Assembly: GCA_002728755.1 (NCBI GenBank)
Contig: PBVT01000085.1
Coordinates: 62,001-126,000, forward strand
Direction of reading: 5' to 3'
Source: Myxococcales bacterium
GTDB taxonomy: Bacteria; Myxococcota_A; UBA9042; UBA3505
DNA: 64,000 bases
Of this stretch, positions 49,902 to 59,916 are shown piece after piece (within the stretch, counting starts at the first letter, position 1; every line of letters begins with the position of its first letter). The notes under the pieces were generated by a model. It was not told the origin of the DNA. It saw nothing but the letters and a program-made list of their open reading frames with translations, and did no database searches. Position numbers and translations under genes: made by a program.

Positions 49902-52900
49902 TCAGTCTTTTTCCACGTTGCCGGCATTGACGGTCTTATAGCCTTTGAGGATTACGACGGGCTTTCCGTTCTTACCGGTCACAACTCCGTTAAATCGGCC
50001 CGATTTCGTCTTCGCCACATGGACACGGAAGGGACCGTCCTTGGATGAGACCGTTTGTAGGGCGCGGACCTCTTCTGCCTGGTGTGGTAATCCCATATTT
50101 CCGCTGGAGACCTCACACGCCCCAACGGTTTGGAACGCGGCTTCAAGGAGAAGCGCGGGAAGGGGAGCTGCAGCCATATCGATGGATTCTTTTCGAATCT
50201 TGGCGTGGCCCGCCTTTGCATCGGCTTCTACTTCAGAGAGCACCTGGAATGCTGGACCATGGAAGAACTTCTTATACAGGTCTTTATGGGACCAGTTCTC
50301 CGCTTTGGTGGGCGTGTTCTTCTTGGGAGCACGCCCCATCGATGTTGTGCTGGAAACGCGTGCACGGAAATGAGGGTGTACGCGTGTTGTGCCCATCGGA
50401 TCGATAAATACCCGATTCAACGTCCAGGAGCCGCCTTCTCGTTGTGAGGAGGTCGGAGCCAACATGACGCGGGTAGACCGTCCATCCGGAACACGTACGG
50501 CTTGATTGAACTCGACGGACTCGAAGACCGAGACCTCTTTGTTGGTGCCCGATGTCATACGAGACGCTTCGTCCATCATGCTCAAGCCAACGACACCCGG
50601 AAGTACCGCTGTGCCAGAGATACGATGATCGTCGAGATACGGTATCTCGGAGGTAACAGTTGCCTCACGGGCAAGACCGGTATCTCCCTTAATCAGGCCG
50701 ATAAGAGGTGAGTCTGGCTCGTCGATTGCGATCTGTTCGGAGGCGAGCGCGCCCAGTTCCTGGGTTCGAACGACATGTGTAGCCCCCTCAATAGGACATA
50801 CCAGCTCTTCCATGAATGCTGATACGCCAGCCTTGAGCGGAATGAACTCTACACCACGGTCGGACAGTGCTTTCGCAATCTCCGGTCGTGCGGCCATACC
50901 TACGTCCGCAAAGGGGCCCCAGGCGATACTACGGCAGGACGAACCTTCCAGTCGTTGCGCCATGGTATGGGTTAGTGCTTCTAACGCAGCATTGGCGGCA
51001 GCGTAGTCTGTTTGACCACCGTTCCCGAAATGGGCTGCCACAGACGAGAATGTCAGGAATGAGCCCACAGAGACACCGTTGAAGGTGGCCATAAGTTGCT
51101 GCATTGGGGCGATCTTTACGTTGAGGACCTGACGAATCTCATCCTCGGATTTACGTGTGAGAAGTCGGCTATAGTCGACACCAGCGGCATGGATTACGAG
51201 ATCGACATGACTCTTCTTCGCTGCCTTCTTCAAGGCTGCTTCGAGGATCGCAGGATCGGTCGCATCACCGAGAACCAACTCTACCTTCGCACCAAGCTCC
51301 TGGAATCTCGCAATATTTGTAGCGACTTCAAGTCGAGCTTCGGCTTTCGACTCCAGACGTGCCACTGCGGCTGGTGTAGCGCGCTCACCGCGTTCTTTCA
51401 GCTCTTCCATGAGCTTCATGCGTCGGTCTTGTTGTGACAGGGCCATCAGATCCCGGTCCGCATCTTCGGCAGGACCCGTACGACCTACGAGCACCAACTT
51501 CTTCGTTCCCGACGCCACAAGGGATTCCAGCATTTGTGCTGTGATCCCACGTGCACCGCCCAGGGCGAGAACCTGCTTGGGGGCTGCAAAATCTTCGGGG
51601 ATTGAGGGGACATCGGCCTGTAGGAGTCCGCGGACTCGTTTACTTCCATCGGTATCGATGCGAATGGAGCCTATCCCCTGGCCATTGACGGCGATATCTC
51701 GCAGGCTTGCATGACAGGGATGAAGCCCCTTCTTCGGAGCGGTAACTTTCGGAAGCTGTACATGGAGGGTAGCGACTGCTGTCTCGTGTTCCCGTCCGTA
51801 GGACATAGCAAAGGCGGCTGCTGCGGCCTTGGCGGGAGCACTGACCCAGGCGTCGTCATCGGTGATACCGGTTTCTACCAACAGCACACGGCTTGGACCG
51901 GCGAGAAGCCAGCTGCGAATTTGCATGATGGCTTCAATGGGCTCTTCCGGTAAGGCGTCTAGATCGAAGGCCAGCGCTGTATTCTCTTCGAGCTTTTCCG
52001 GAGCCTTGTTCAGGGCGGTTGGCTTGCCCTTGATTCCGAGGGCTTTGGCCAGGGCTGTTTTGCCGACCACAAGGGTAGACTCGACAGTCGGTGCCTTGGC
52101 AGGTGCTACTCCACCTTCGAACCAGGCCGGAACGAACCGTCCGACAGTGGTTGCTTCCGGACCTGTAGCCTGGGCTTCTTCCTGTACGGCTTCGGACGTT
52201 GTCGGAGCCGTGCCTTTCGAAGAGCCTGCGTACTCCAGAACGAAGTCAGCGATCTTATTGAGAGTGGAGTAGTCCTGTAGACTCAGATCTTCTACCGGAG
52301 CGATGCCGTAGGTCTCTCGCACGGTGGCAAAGAGCTCGGCTTGCTTGACGGTGTCGATACCAAGATCGGCTTCGAGGTCCAGGTCTGGCTCCAGCATATC
52401 TACCGGATACCCAGTCTGCTCCGAGACGAGATCAAGGAGAGTCTTGAGAATGGCAGGCTTTTGAAGATCGGTCGCAGGGGCCGCCGCTTCTTTTTTCTCT
52501 GCAGGAGCTGGCGGTGTGGGAGCGGTATCGGCCGCAGGGGTTCCCGAATATTCGATCACGAAATCTGTGATCCTATTCAGGGTTGAGTAGTCCTGCAGAC
52601 GAAGATCTTCGACGGGCGCGATACCGTATTTCTCGCGTACGGCGGCGAACAACTCGGCCTGTTTCACAGTGTCGATACCAAGGTCCGCTTCTAGATCGAG
52701 ATCGGGTTCCAGCATATCGACGGGGTACCCGGTCTGTTCTGCGACCATCTCGAGTAGGGCTTTAAGGATCGCGCCACGGTCCTCCGTAGCAGCCGGCGCG
52801 GGGGCCGTTGCGGCGGCCTTTGGAGCGGCAGCCACAGGAGCCGTTTCCGCTGGGGTGGATGCTGCTGCAGAGTCGGTGCCACTTCGCTCAAGAACGAAGT

Positions 52901-55900
52901 CAGCGATCTTATTCAGAGTCGCGTAGTCCGAGAGCTGAAGGTCTTCCACCGGGGCGATATTGTATTTCTCACGTACGGACGCGAAGAGCTCGGCCTGTTT
53001 GACGGTATCAATACCCAGGTCGGCTTCGAGATCCAGATCGGGAGCTAGCATATCCACGGGATAACCAGACTGTTCCGCCACCATTGTGAGAAGGGATTTC
53101 AACACCTCGTCTCGATCGAGAGAACCCGTGGGAGCTGGCGCTACATGCGCCTTTACTTCGACCTTCGGGGCCGGAGTTTCCGTTGGTGTTTGTCCCGAAC
53201 CGGTCCCCGAACGCTCTACGACGAAGTCGGCGATTTTGTTCAAGGTGGCGTAATCGGAGAGTTGAAGATCTTCGACCGGGGCGATGTTGAAGGCCTCTCG
53301 TACAGACGCGAAGAGCTCGGCCTGTTTCACGGTATCAATACCCAGATCGGCTTCGAGATCCAGATCAGGTGCGAGCATATCGACGGGGTAGCCAGTCTGT
53401 TCGGACACCATATTAAGGAGCGTTTTAACGATGCCGTCACGGTCCTGGGCGGCCGGTTTGGCCGTAGGTGCTGGGCTGGCCTTTGCCTTCGGGGGCTCCG
53501 TCGCTGCGGGTGCAGGTGCGGGTGCGGCTGCGCCATCACCCGAGTTGGCCCGCGCCATTACAAAGTCGGCGATTTTATCCAGGGTGGCGTAATCGGAGAG
53601 TTGGAGGTCTTCGACCGGAGCAATATTGTACGCCTCACGTACGGACGCGAAGAGTTCGGCCTGCTTCACGGTGTCGATCCCCAGATCTGCTTCAAGGTCG
53701 AGGTCCGGTGCGAGCATGTCCACAGGGTAGCCTGTCTGCTCAGACACCAATTGAAGTAGAGCCTGTACTACGGCACCACGTTCCAGATCTGCTGTCGGTG
53801 CTTTGGTGGGGGCCGGGGTAGCTTTGGCCTCAGGCTGTACGGCAGGGGCCACCATCTCTGTCGCACCTTCTGCCACGCGAGCTTTAAGGATACGTCCATC
53901 AAGGAACACTTCGCCAGCTGTCGCATCGACGCATTCGGCAAGGAAGCGTTGATAGAGTCCTGGGTTGGCGATGGTCTGCGGGCCGTCGGCGATCTTTTCG
54001 AAACCGACCAGGGCGATCTGGCTACCAAAACCGGCACCAAGACGTACACCAAAACGGGCGTCGAAAGCACCCCCGCTGGAAAGGTTCAAATCGCTGAAGG
54101 CTGAATCCAGATCGTTGGCGTTCGCAAGTGGTGGAACGGTTCCGAACTGAAGAATCTTTACGAGGAGGCCGTCTTCAATACCAGCACCCATTGGATGACC
54201 CGTATAGCCCTTTACATTGGCAACACAGACTCCACCGGACGCGTTCCCGAAGGCTCTACGTAGGCTTTGCGCTTCGGCTTCAGACGATCCGCCACGCGCT
54301 GGGGTATAGGTCTCATGGGACATGAAGACGGTGTTCGGGGCCATCTCTGCGATGGGGACACCGGCGCTCTGCGACATATCTTCGACCAGCTCTGTGAACA
54401 GCTCGGAGATATGCTCCACATCCAGGCGCGTTCCGTGGAAGGCACTATTACCAAACCGGTCTGCCAGAATGCGTACCAACGGTGTTACGCCACGAGATTC
54501 GGCGAGACCATCGGCTTCGAGTACGAGCCCTACGGCTCCCGCGCCGACGATCATACCATTGCGTTGGGTACCAAATGGGACGGCGGCCTGGGTGACATCG
54601 GATTCGATTGTTGCGGCACCTGCGGCCAGGAAGCCACTTCCGAACCATGGCATCAAGCGATCACTGGAGACATTATCTGCGCCGACTACGATGACTCGTT
54701 TACAGCGACCCAATCGAATCCAGTCGGAGGCGATACCCAGGGCCTGTGTCGTACTCGCGCAGGCGGCGTTCACATGTGTGGATGGCCCTTTCAATCCGAG
54801 GAACTGCGCCAGCTGGGTATGACCCATCGCGAGAATTCGGAACAAGAAACGTCGATCAAAGGTGTACTCGGATTCTTTCGATGCTGCTTTCGCTGTCTCC
54901 AATTGGGAGCTCAATGCGTCGAGTGTTTCCTTGGAGGCTCCGGCCTTTTCTGCCGTTTCCAACGCGATTTGGAGGGATTCCACTCGGGCCTGGCTTTCGC
55001 GGTCCGCTACAATGGAGTCGTATTCTTCGGTGAAATTTTCAATGCCTGGGAATGCCGATGCGAAGATCACACCGGTGTCTTTACCGATGCTTTCTGGAAT
55101 CTGGAAACCGCTCGGTAATTTTTTCCCAGTCGTCGTTACCTGGTACCGGGGCACAACAGGAATATGTGCGTCTTTCAACGCCTCCATCGCCGCAGCGATG
55201 ACCATTCGAGTCGTGATGTCGAGAGCCTGGTTGAAGCTTTTTGGTACTTCATAATCTCCGACGACGTCGAGCTTACCCGGACGTCCACCCAGCTGGATGA
55301 TACCTTCCGTCTTTGTAATTCGTTCGAAACTTCCCGCGCCAGACGCGTTCTTTACGAGCCGTTCGATGTTTTTACCGAGCATCTTTTCGATGAGCTGGCC
55401 GGGGAGGCTTTCGATTCGATTCTCACCATTCAGAAGACGGCTGAAGTTGTCGTCTGCGAACATTTCGTAATCGGCGCCTGGTAGACCAATCGATGCACCC
55501 GTAATGCAAACGGGCGATACTGCGGATGGTGTGTGTTCTACGGTAGCGGAGCTGGCTTTGCCGGGGCTGGCCTGCGCTTCTATGGCCTGTGCCACGGAAG
55601 GCGCGCCGAGACCTGCAGCGTACAGGCTCACCAGCGCATTTCGGAAACTAGCCAGATCCCCCTGTTTGGGGTGATTGGTCGAAACGGCCAGAACATTTTT
55701 CCCCAGGGTATCCAGAATAAGACGGCTTAGCGCGGACTTGGGTCCAACCTCGACAAAGGTGTCGTACCCATCTCGCTTCATATTCTGCACGATTCCGATC
55801 CAGTTTACGGAAGCAGCGACTTGTTTACCGAGGAGATCGCGAATGGTGTCTTCGGCGCCGTCGCCTGTTGGGTATTCTTCGGCGGTTACATCCGAATAGA

Positions 55901-58433
55901 TGGGGAAGTTCGGTTTGCTGACGTCCAATTTTCCTAATAGAGCGCGCAGAGGCCGGGTCGCAGGTTCCACAATCGGGCTATGGAACGCATGGCTTACGGG
56001 TAGGGGAATCGCGCGAATGCCCAGCTCGTTGCACCGCTCCACAAGCTTGTCTACGGCCGCCGACTCACCGGCTGCTACGGTCTGATTCGGACTATTTCGA
56101 TTTGCTGCGATCAACATGCCGTCGATCTCGTCGATGAGCTTATCGACCTCTTTGGCGTCGGCGATGATCGAAGCCATTTTGCCTGGATCATCGATCTTTA
56201 CATTGGCCATCTCACGGGCGCGGCTGGTTACAACTCGGACCGTATCCTTCAAGTCGAGAACGCCGGCTGCGGCGACAGCGCCGTATTCTCCAAGACTATG
56301 GCCGGCCACACCGTGAGGGCTAATACCATAGGCCTTCACAAGCTCTGTAAGCGCCAGATCCATGGCGAGGACACCAGGCTGGGTATAGACCGTATAGCGT
56401 AGTTTCTTTTCGCAGAGGTCTTTGTCGAGTCGCCCAAACATAATGTCAGACAATCGCTCTTCAATTGTGTCTTCCATCAAGGTGTCGATGTCATCGATGA
56501 CCTTCTGCGCTACAGAATACTTCTTACACAGCTCGGCACCCATACCGACGTATTGCGAACCCTGGCCCGGATAGACGAACGCTACTTTTCCAGGGGCGCC
56601 ATTCCATAGAGCGACATCTTGTCCCTGGAACCTTTCACCACGAGCCACGAGGGCTTTGGCGCGACGAAGGCGAGTAGCAGCTTCCGCGAGATCGTTACCA
56701 CCAACGACGAGCCGCCATTCACCCACCAGACTGCCAGGGGCTACTGGTGCCGGGTTTTTTGTTGGCGAAGTTTCTAGTTGCGCCAGCGCTGCGTCGACTT
56801 GTTTTTCGATCTCAGCGGTGGTTTTCCCTGCGAAGCCAAGCATGACACCGGGAATCGTATCCACGGAGAGCTGACTATTCGAAATTTCGATGGGAGCATC
56901 TTGGCTTGCTTTTGTAGCCATACGGCCATTCTCCTCAGACCATGCTGCGAGACCAACGGGCTCTAGAGCCTCAACGTCTCCTGCAAGGTCCTCTGGTGCT
57001 TCACCGAGGACCATGTGAAAGTTTGTTCCACCAAATCCAAAGGCGCTGAGACCAACGATCCGTGACTGATCTCCACGGTTCCAGGGTTCGGGCTCTAGTT
57101 GGAGTCGGAACGGAGTATTTTCGAAACCAATCTTTGGATTGGGAGTCTGGACATTAATGGTGGGCAGCTTTGTATTATGTTCCAGACAAAGCAGTGCCTT
57201 AAACATACCTGCTGCGCCAGCACCGGCCTTCAAATGGCCGATATTGCTCTTCACGGATCCCAGAGACACGCTCTGTAGCGCCGCACCGGCCTCGGCGAAG
57301 GTCGCGGACAGAACACCTGCTTCCACGGCGTCACCGACAGTTGTACCCGTACCATGGGCCTCTAAGAGTCCAACTTCCGATGGTGATACACCAGCATCTT
57401 TATAGGCTCGTTGTACGGCAAGGCGTTGTCCTTCTGGGTTCGGAGCCGTAATCCCTTTGCCCTTTCCATCCGAGCTGGCGCCAATGCCGAGAATGACACC
57501 GAGCACACGGTCGCCATCTCGACGTGCATCGCTAAGACGTTTAAGGACGAACGCTGCGCCACCTTCACCCATGACGAAGCCCGACGCTCGACTATCAAAG
57601 GGGAAGCTTCCATCTGCACTCAAGGCTCCAATGCGGCAGAATTTAGCGAACATTTCGGGGCCATTGCAGCGATCTACACCGCCAGCGATGGCCATGTCAC
57701 AATCGTGATGTTGCAACATGCGTCTGGCTGTCATGAATGTAGCCAGACTTGAAGCGCAAGCGGCATCGCATGCGAAATTGGGCCCGCGTAGGTTTAATAC
57801 GTTGGCGATTCGACCAGCGAACACGTTGGCCAACTCACCAGGCATACTGTCTTCGTTAATCGGAGCGTGGTGTGCATCACCAAAATTCTGGCGAGATTCA
57901 TGGATAATCCGCTCTTGTATCTCCGGTGATAGTTCCCGGAACGAAGGACTCTCTCGAAGCGCATTACCGACAAAAGGCCAGTTCATCGTCATGGATGTTC
58001 GTACGTGTTGTTCGCCACCCATACTATTTCCAATTACGACGCCTACGCGCGTGCGATCGAAATCGTTGTCGAGACCGTAGCCGGCATCTTCCAGGGCATC
58101 GGCGGCCGCCGTTACAATCCAGCGTTGACCGTGATCCATACGGTCCGCAACCTTGGGCGGAATACGAAATCGCAGGCTTTGAAACTCAAAGTCCCGTATG
58201 AAGCTACCAATTCGGCTATAGATACCAAATGGGCTGGCAGGATCGGGATCATAGAAATCATCGATGCGCCAACGGTCCTCTGGGACTTCGGTGATTGCAC
58301 TCTGACTTTGCAGCAGAAACTGTGCAAAGGTCTTCGTGTTCAACCCGCCTGGCAATACGCAGGCTTTACCTATAATCGCGATGGCCTGGTCGTCCCAATC
58401 AGCTACTTTTGTATTTGTATTGGTCTTCATCAA
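49902..58433 (-). CDS. Multidomain Pfa-like lipid/polyketide synthase: KS-AT-KS'-ACPx5-KR-DH
   Basis: KS1 CDAACASSL (Cys226), EAHGTGT, NIGHLKAG; AT VYPGQGSQYVGMG, AGHSLGEYG (Ser713), VSHAFHS; KS' NAACASTTQAL (Cys1225), SHETYTPARGG, GYTGHPMGAG; five LDLEADLGIDTVKQAELFA ACPs; KR LALGGARGIT, FSSVAAHFGNGGQTDYAAANAAL; DH-like PYLDDHRISGTAVLPGVVGLSMMDEA. Confidence 0.93.
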   Translation of the reverse strand: MMKTNTNTKVADWDDQAIAIIGKACVLPGGLNTKTFAQFLLQSQSAITEVPEDRWRIDDFYDPDPASPFGIYSRIGSFIRDFEFQSLRFRIPPKVADRMDHGQRWIVTAAADALEDAGYGLDNDFDRTRVGVVIGNSMGGEQHVRTSMTMNWPFVGNALRESPSFRELSPEIQERIIHESRQNFGDAHHAPINEDSMPGELANVFAGRIANVLNLRGPNFACDAACASSLATFMTARRMLQHHDCDMAIAGGVDRCNGPEMFAKFCRIGALSADGSFPFDSRASGFVMGEGGAAFVLKRLSDARRDGDRVLGVILGIGASSDGKGKGITAPNPEGQRLAVQRAYKDAGVSPSEVGLLEAHGTGTTVGDAVEAGVLSATFAEAGAALQSVSLGSVKSNIGHLKAGAGAAGMFKALLCLEHNTKLPTINVQTPNPKIGFENTPFRLQLEPEPWNRGDQSRIVGLSAFGFGGTNFHMVLGEAPEDLAGDVEALEPVGLAAWSEENGRMATKASQDAPIEISNSQLSVDTIPGVMLGFAGKTTAEIEKQVDAALAQLETSPTKNPAPVAPGSLVGEWRLVVGGNDLAEAATRLRRAKALVARGERFQGQDVALWNGAPGKVAFVYPGQGSQYVGMGAELCKKYSVAQKVIDDIDTLMEDTIEERLSDIMFGRLDKDLCEKKLRYTVYTQPGVLAMDLALTELVKAYGISPHGVAGHSLGEYGAVAAAGVLDLKDTVRVVTSRAREMANVKIDDPGKMASIIADAKEVDKLIDEIDGMLIAANRNSPNQTVAAGESAAVDKLVERCNELGIRAIPLPVSHAFHSPIVEPATRPLRALLGKLDVSKPNFPIYSDVTAEEYPTGDGAEDTIRDLLGKQVAASVNWIGIVQNMKRDGYDTFVEVGPKSALSRLILDTLGKNVLAVSTNHPKQGDLASFRNALVSLYAAGLGAPSVAQAIEAQASPGKASSATVEHTPSAVSPVCITGASIGLPGADYEMFADDNFSRLLNGENRIESLPGQLIEKMLGKNIERLVKNASGAGSFERITKTEGIIQLGGRPGKLDVVGDYEVPKSFNQALDITTRMVIAAAMEALKDAHIPVVPRYQVTTTGKKLPSGFQIPESIGKDTGVIFASAFPGIENFTEEYDSIVADRESQARVESLQIALETAEKAGASKETLDALSSQLETAKAASKESEYTFDRRFLFRILAMGHTQLAQFLGLKGPSTHVNAACASTTQALGIASDWIRLGRCKRVIVVGADNVSSDRLMPWFGSGFLAAGAATIESDVTQAAVPFGTQRNGMIVGAGAVGLVLEADGLAESRGVTPLVRILADRFGNSAFHGTRLDVEHISELFTELVEDMSQSAGVPIAEMAPNTVFMSHETYTPARGGSSEAEAQSLRRAFGNASGGVCVANVKGYTGHPMGAGIEDGLLVKILQFGTVPPLANANDLDSAFSDLNLSSGGAFDARFGVRLGAGFGSQIALVGFEKIADGPQTIANPGLYQRFLAECVDATAGEVFLDGRILKARVAEGATEMVAPAVQPEAKATPAPTKAPTADLERGAVVQALLQLVSEQTGYPVDMLAPDLDLEADLGIDTVKQAELFASVREAYNIAPVEDLQLSDYATLDKIADFVMARANSGDGAAAPAPAPAATEPPKAKASPAPTAKPAAQDRDGIVKTLLNMVSEQTGYPVDMLAPDLDLEADLGIDTVKQAELFASVREAFNIAPVEDLQLSDYATLNKIADFVVERSGTGSGQTPTETPAPKVEVKAHVAPAPTGSLDRDEVLKSLLTMVAEQSGYPVDMLAPDLDLEADLGIDTVKQAELFASVREKYNIAPVEDLQLSDYATLNKIADFVLERSGTDSAAASTPAETAPVAAAPKAAATAPAPAATEDRGAILKALLEMVAEQTGYPVDMLEPDLDLEADLGIDTVKQAELFAAVREKYGIAPVEDLRLQDYSTLNRITDFVIEYSGTPAADTAPTPPAPAEKKEAAAPATDLQKPAILKTLLDLVSEQTGYPVDMLEPDLDLEADLGIDTVKQAELFATVRETYGIAPVEDLSLQDYSTLNKIADFVLEYAGSSKGTAPTTSEAVQEEAQATGPEATTVGRFVPAWFEGGVAPAKAPTVESTLVVGKTALAKALGIKGKPTALNKAPEKLEENTALAFDLDALPEEPIEAIMQIRSWLLAGPSRVLLVETGITDDDAWVSAPAKAAAAAFAMSYGREHETAVATLHVQLPKVTAPKKGLHPCHASLRDIAVNGQGIGSIRIDTDGSKRVRGLLQADVPSIPEDFAAPKQVLALGGARGITAQMLESLVASGTKKLVLVGRTGPAEDADRDLMALSQQDRRMKLMEELKERGERATPAAVARLESKAEARLEVATNIARFQELGAKVELVLGDATDPAILEAALKKAAKKSHVDLVIHAAGVDYSRLLTRKSEDEIRQVLNVKIAPMQQLMATFNGVSVGSFLTFSSVAAHFGNGGQTDYAAANAALEALTHTMAQRLEGSSCRSIAWGPFADVGMAARPEIAKALSDRGVEFIPLKAGVSAFMEELVCPIEGATHVVRTQELGALASEQIAIDEPDSPLIGLIKGDTGLAREATVTSEIPYLDDHRISGTAVLPGVVGLSMMDEASRMTSGTNKEVSVFESVEFNQAVRVPDGRSTRVMLAPTSSQREGGSWTLNRVFIDPMGTTRVHPHFRARVSSTTSMGRAPKKNTPTKAENWSHKDLYKKFFHGPAFQVLSEVEADAKAGHAKIRKESIDMAAAPLPALLLEAAFQTVGACEVSSGNMGLPHQAEEVRALQTVSSKDGPFRVHVAKTKSGRFNGVVTGKNGKPVVILKGYKTVNAGNVEKD
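52210..53790 (-). repeat. Five tandem ACP-domain repeats (about 106-113 aa spacing)
   Basis: GIDTVKQ motif Thr codons at 53670-53672, 53331-53333, 53004-53006, 52668-52670, 52350-52352, i.e. residues 1588, 1701, 1810, 1922, 2028. Confidence 0.93.
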
Positions 58434-58738
58434 AAATCTCGAATTGAATTCAAGGAATCAACGGAAGGTACGGATGTGCCGTTTTCGTGAGTCGGCCCGC
58501 GCATATGCAATGCCCATGCCAGAACGCTTCCAAACTAATAGATAATGAGTTTTGACGGTTTTTTACTGGATTTAAACCGTGTGTTTTACAGCGCAGCGAT
58601 ACGTTTCTTAAATCTTGTTCGGATTACGGCCGGTGAATCCGCGGATCGCAGGATCCTTATGAATATTCGCCAAACCACCCCGGAGTGCGAAATCATTCAC
58701 GCACTGGGTTGGTGGGGGTTACCTTGTGGCGATAGGGC

Positions 58739-59758
58739 CTAAATGAGCCGGATCAGGTTTACGGGCTGCGGAGCAACACGAAGATTGATCTCGTCACGGT
58801 TACCGGCGGCATCGCCAGCAACCTGGTACGGGGTTGGTTCCGAGAACTCGATTTTAACAGACTCGGCCACGAAATCGGTGACGGAGTTACCGTGGTAGGT
58901 CCCTTTCCATAGGGACGGCAGCATTGTAAGCGACTTAGCGACATTGGCCGTTCCGACACGGAGTTGGAACATGGAAGGATACTTGCGGGCGTGCGGAAGC
59001 ATCTTCATGCCATAGCCGTAGTACGGGGTCGTTCCAGCGGCCACCAATGAGACCGGACCTTCGTAAACGACGTCACCATGATCCACAAACTCTTGTACGA
59101 GCCCATTTTCACCAAGAATGAACGCCTGGTCGCCGGTGTTTGTAATACGGGCGGACAATTTACTGCCCTTGAAGGCCTGACTACAACGACGAGGTATGGT
59201 GCGGGAGAAGGCGGCCAGAAAATATCCGACGACATTCTTGACCAATGGGCCAGCGTATTGGCCTGCCAAACCATCTTTCATAGAATTATAATCGTGGAGT
59301 ACCTGTGCATCTAGACCGGCTCCAGCGAAGGGAGACAAGACACCGTCATCGTCGCATAGGAGCGAGATGGGCATGTCGTCTCGTTGCTGCTGGGTCAGGA
59401 AGCTGCGCAGATCGTCTTCCGGCGATGAGGAGGATACCAGATGCGCCAATGCATTACCGGTACCGAGCCGTAGCATGCCAATTCGTGGCCAGGGGCGTCC
59501 TTCCGCGATCTCTTCAAGGCTGTTGATGAGACCCACAAAGGTGCCGTCACCACCGCCAGCAAATACGTTTTCATAGCCTTTATCCAGGATATCACGTACG
59601 GCCTCTTTGGATTCCTCCGGAGACTGGGTGGCGTATACCTGGTGCTCAGGAACCCATTCGTGGATCTGCTCCATGACGTGCTTGTTCACACGGCGAGCAT
59701 TTTGGTTGATGAGCAGGGCGACTTGTTGTCGTTGGTGCATAGAAACATCCATAAGCAA
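58739..59758 (-). CDS. Diacylglycerol kinase-family (DAGK_cat) lipid kinase
   Basis: VALLINQNARRVNKHVMEQI, ENVFAGGGDGTFVGLINSLEE, GMLRLGTGNALAHLV. Confidence 0.85.
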   Translation of the reverse strand: MLMDVSMHQRQQVALLINQNARRVNKHVMEQIHEWVPEHQVYATQSPEESKEAVRDILDKGYENVFAGGGDGTFVGLINSLEEIAEGRPWPRIGMLRLGTGNALAHLVSSSSPEDDLRSFLTQQQRDDMPISLLCDDDGVLSPFAGAGLDAQVLHDYNSMKDGLAGQYAGPLVKNVVGYFLAAFSRTIPRRCSQAFKGSKLSARITNTGDQAFILGENGLVQEFVDHGDVVYEGPVSLVAAGTTPYYGYGMKMLPHARKYPSMFQLRVGTANVAKSLTMLPSLWKGTYHGNSVTDFVAESVKIEFSEPTPYQVAGDAAGNRDEINLRVAPQPVNLIRLI

Positions 59759-59916
59759 AAACAGAATCTACCGTAGACCGATAGATTTCCGCGCTATAGT
59801 AGCAAGATTCGTACCAGAACATGTTCTGTGTAATTTCAAGGTCTTGCGTGTATGAGCGTCCCTCGTGGGCGCGTATTCTTTTTCGCACTGCGTCAAAAGG
59901 GTGGCAGTTTTGTAAC

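Noticed and set aside
52210-53790. Possible CRISPR-like or assembly-duplication repeat array
   Set aside because: Period is ~320-340 bp, in frame, encodes ACP domains and copies differ synonymously, so it is a genuine protein-domain array.
54267-55118. 283-aa + strand ORF inside the synthase region
   Set aside because: Antisense to the KS' domain coding sequence.
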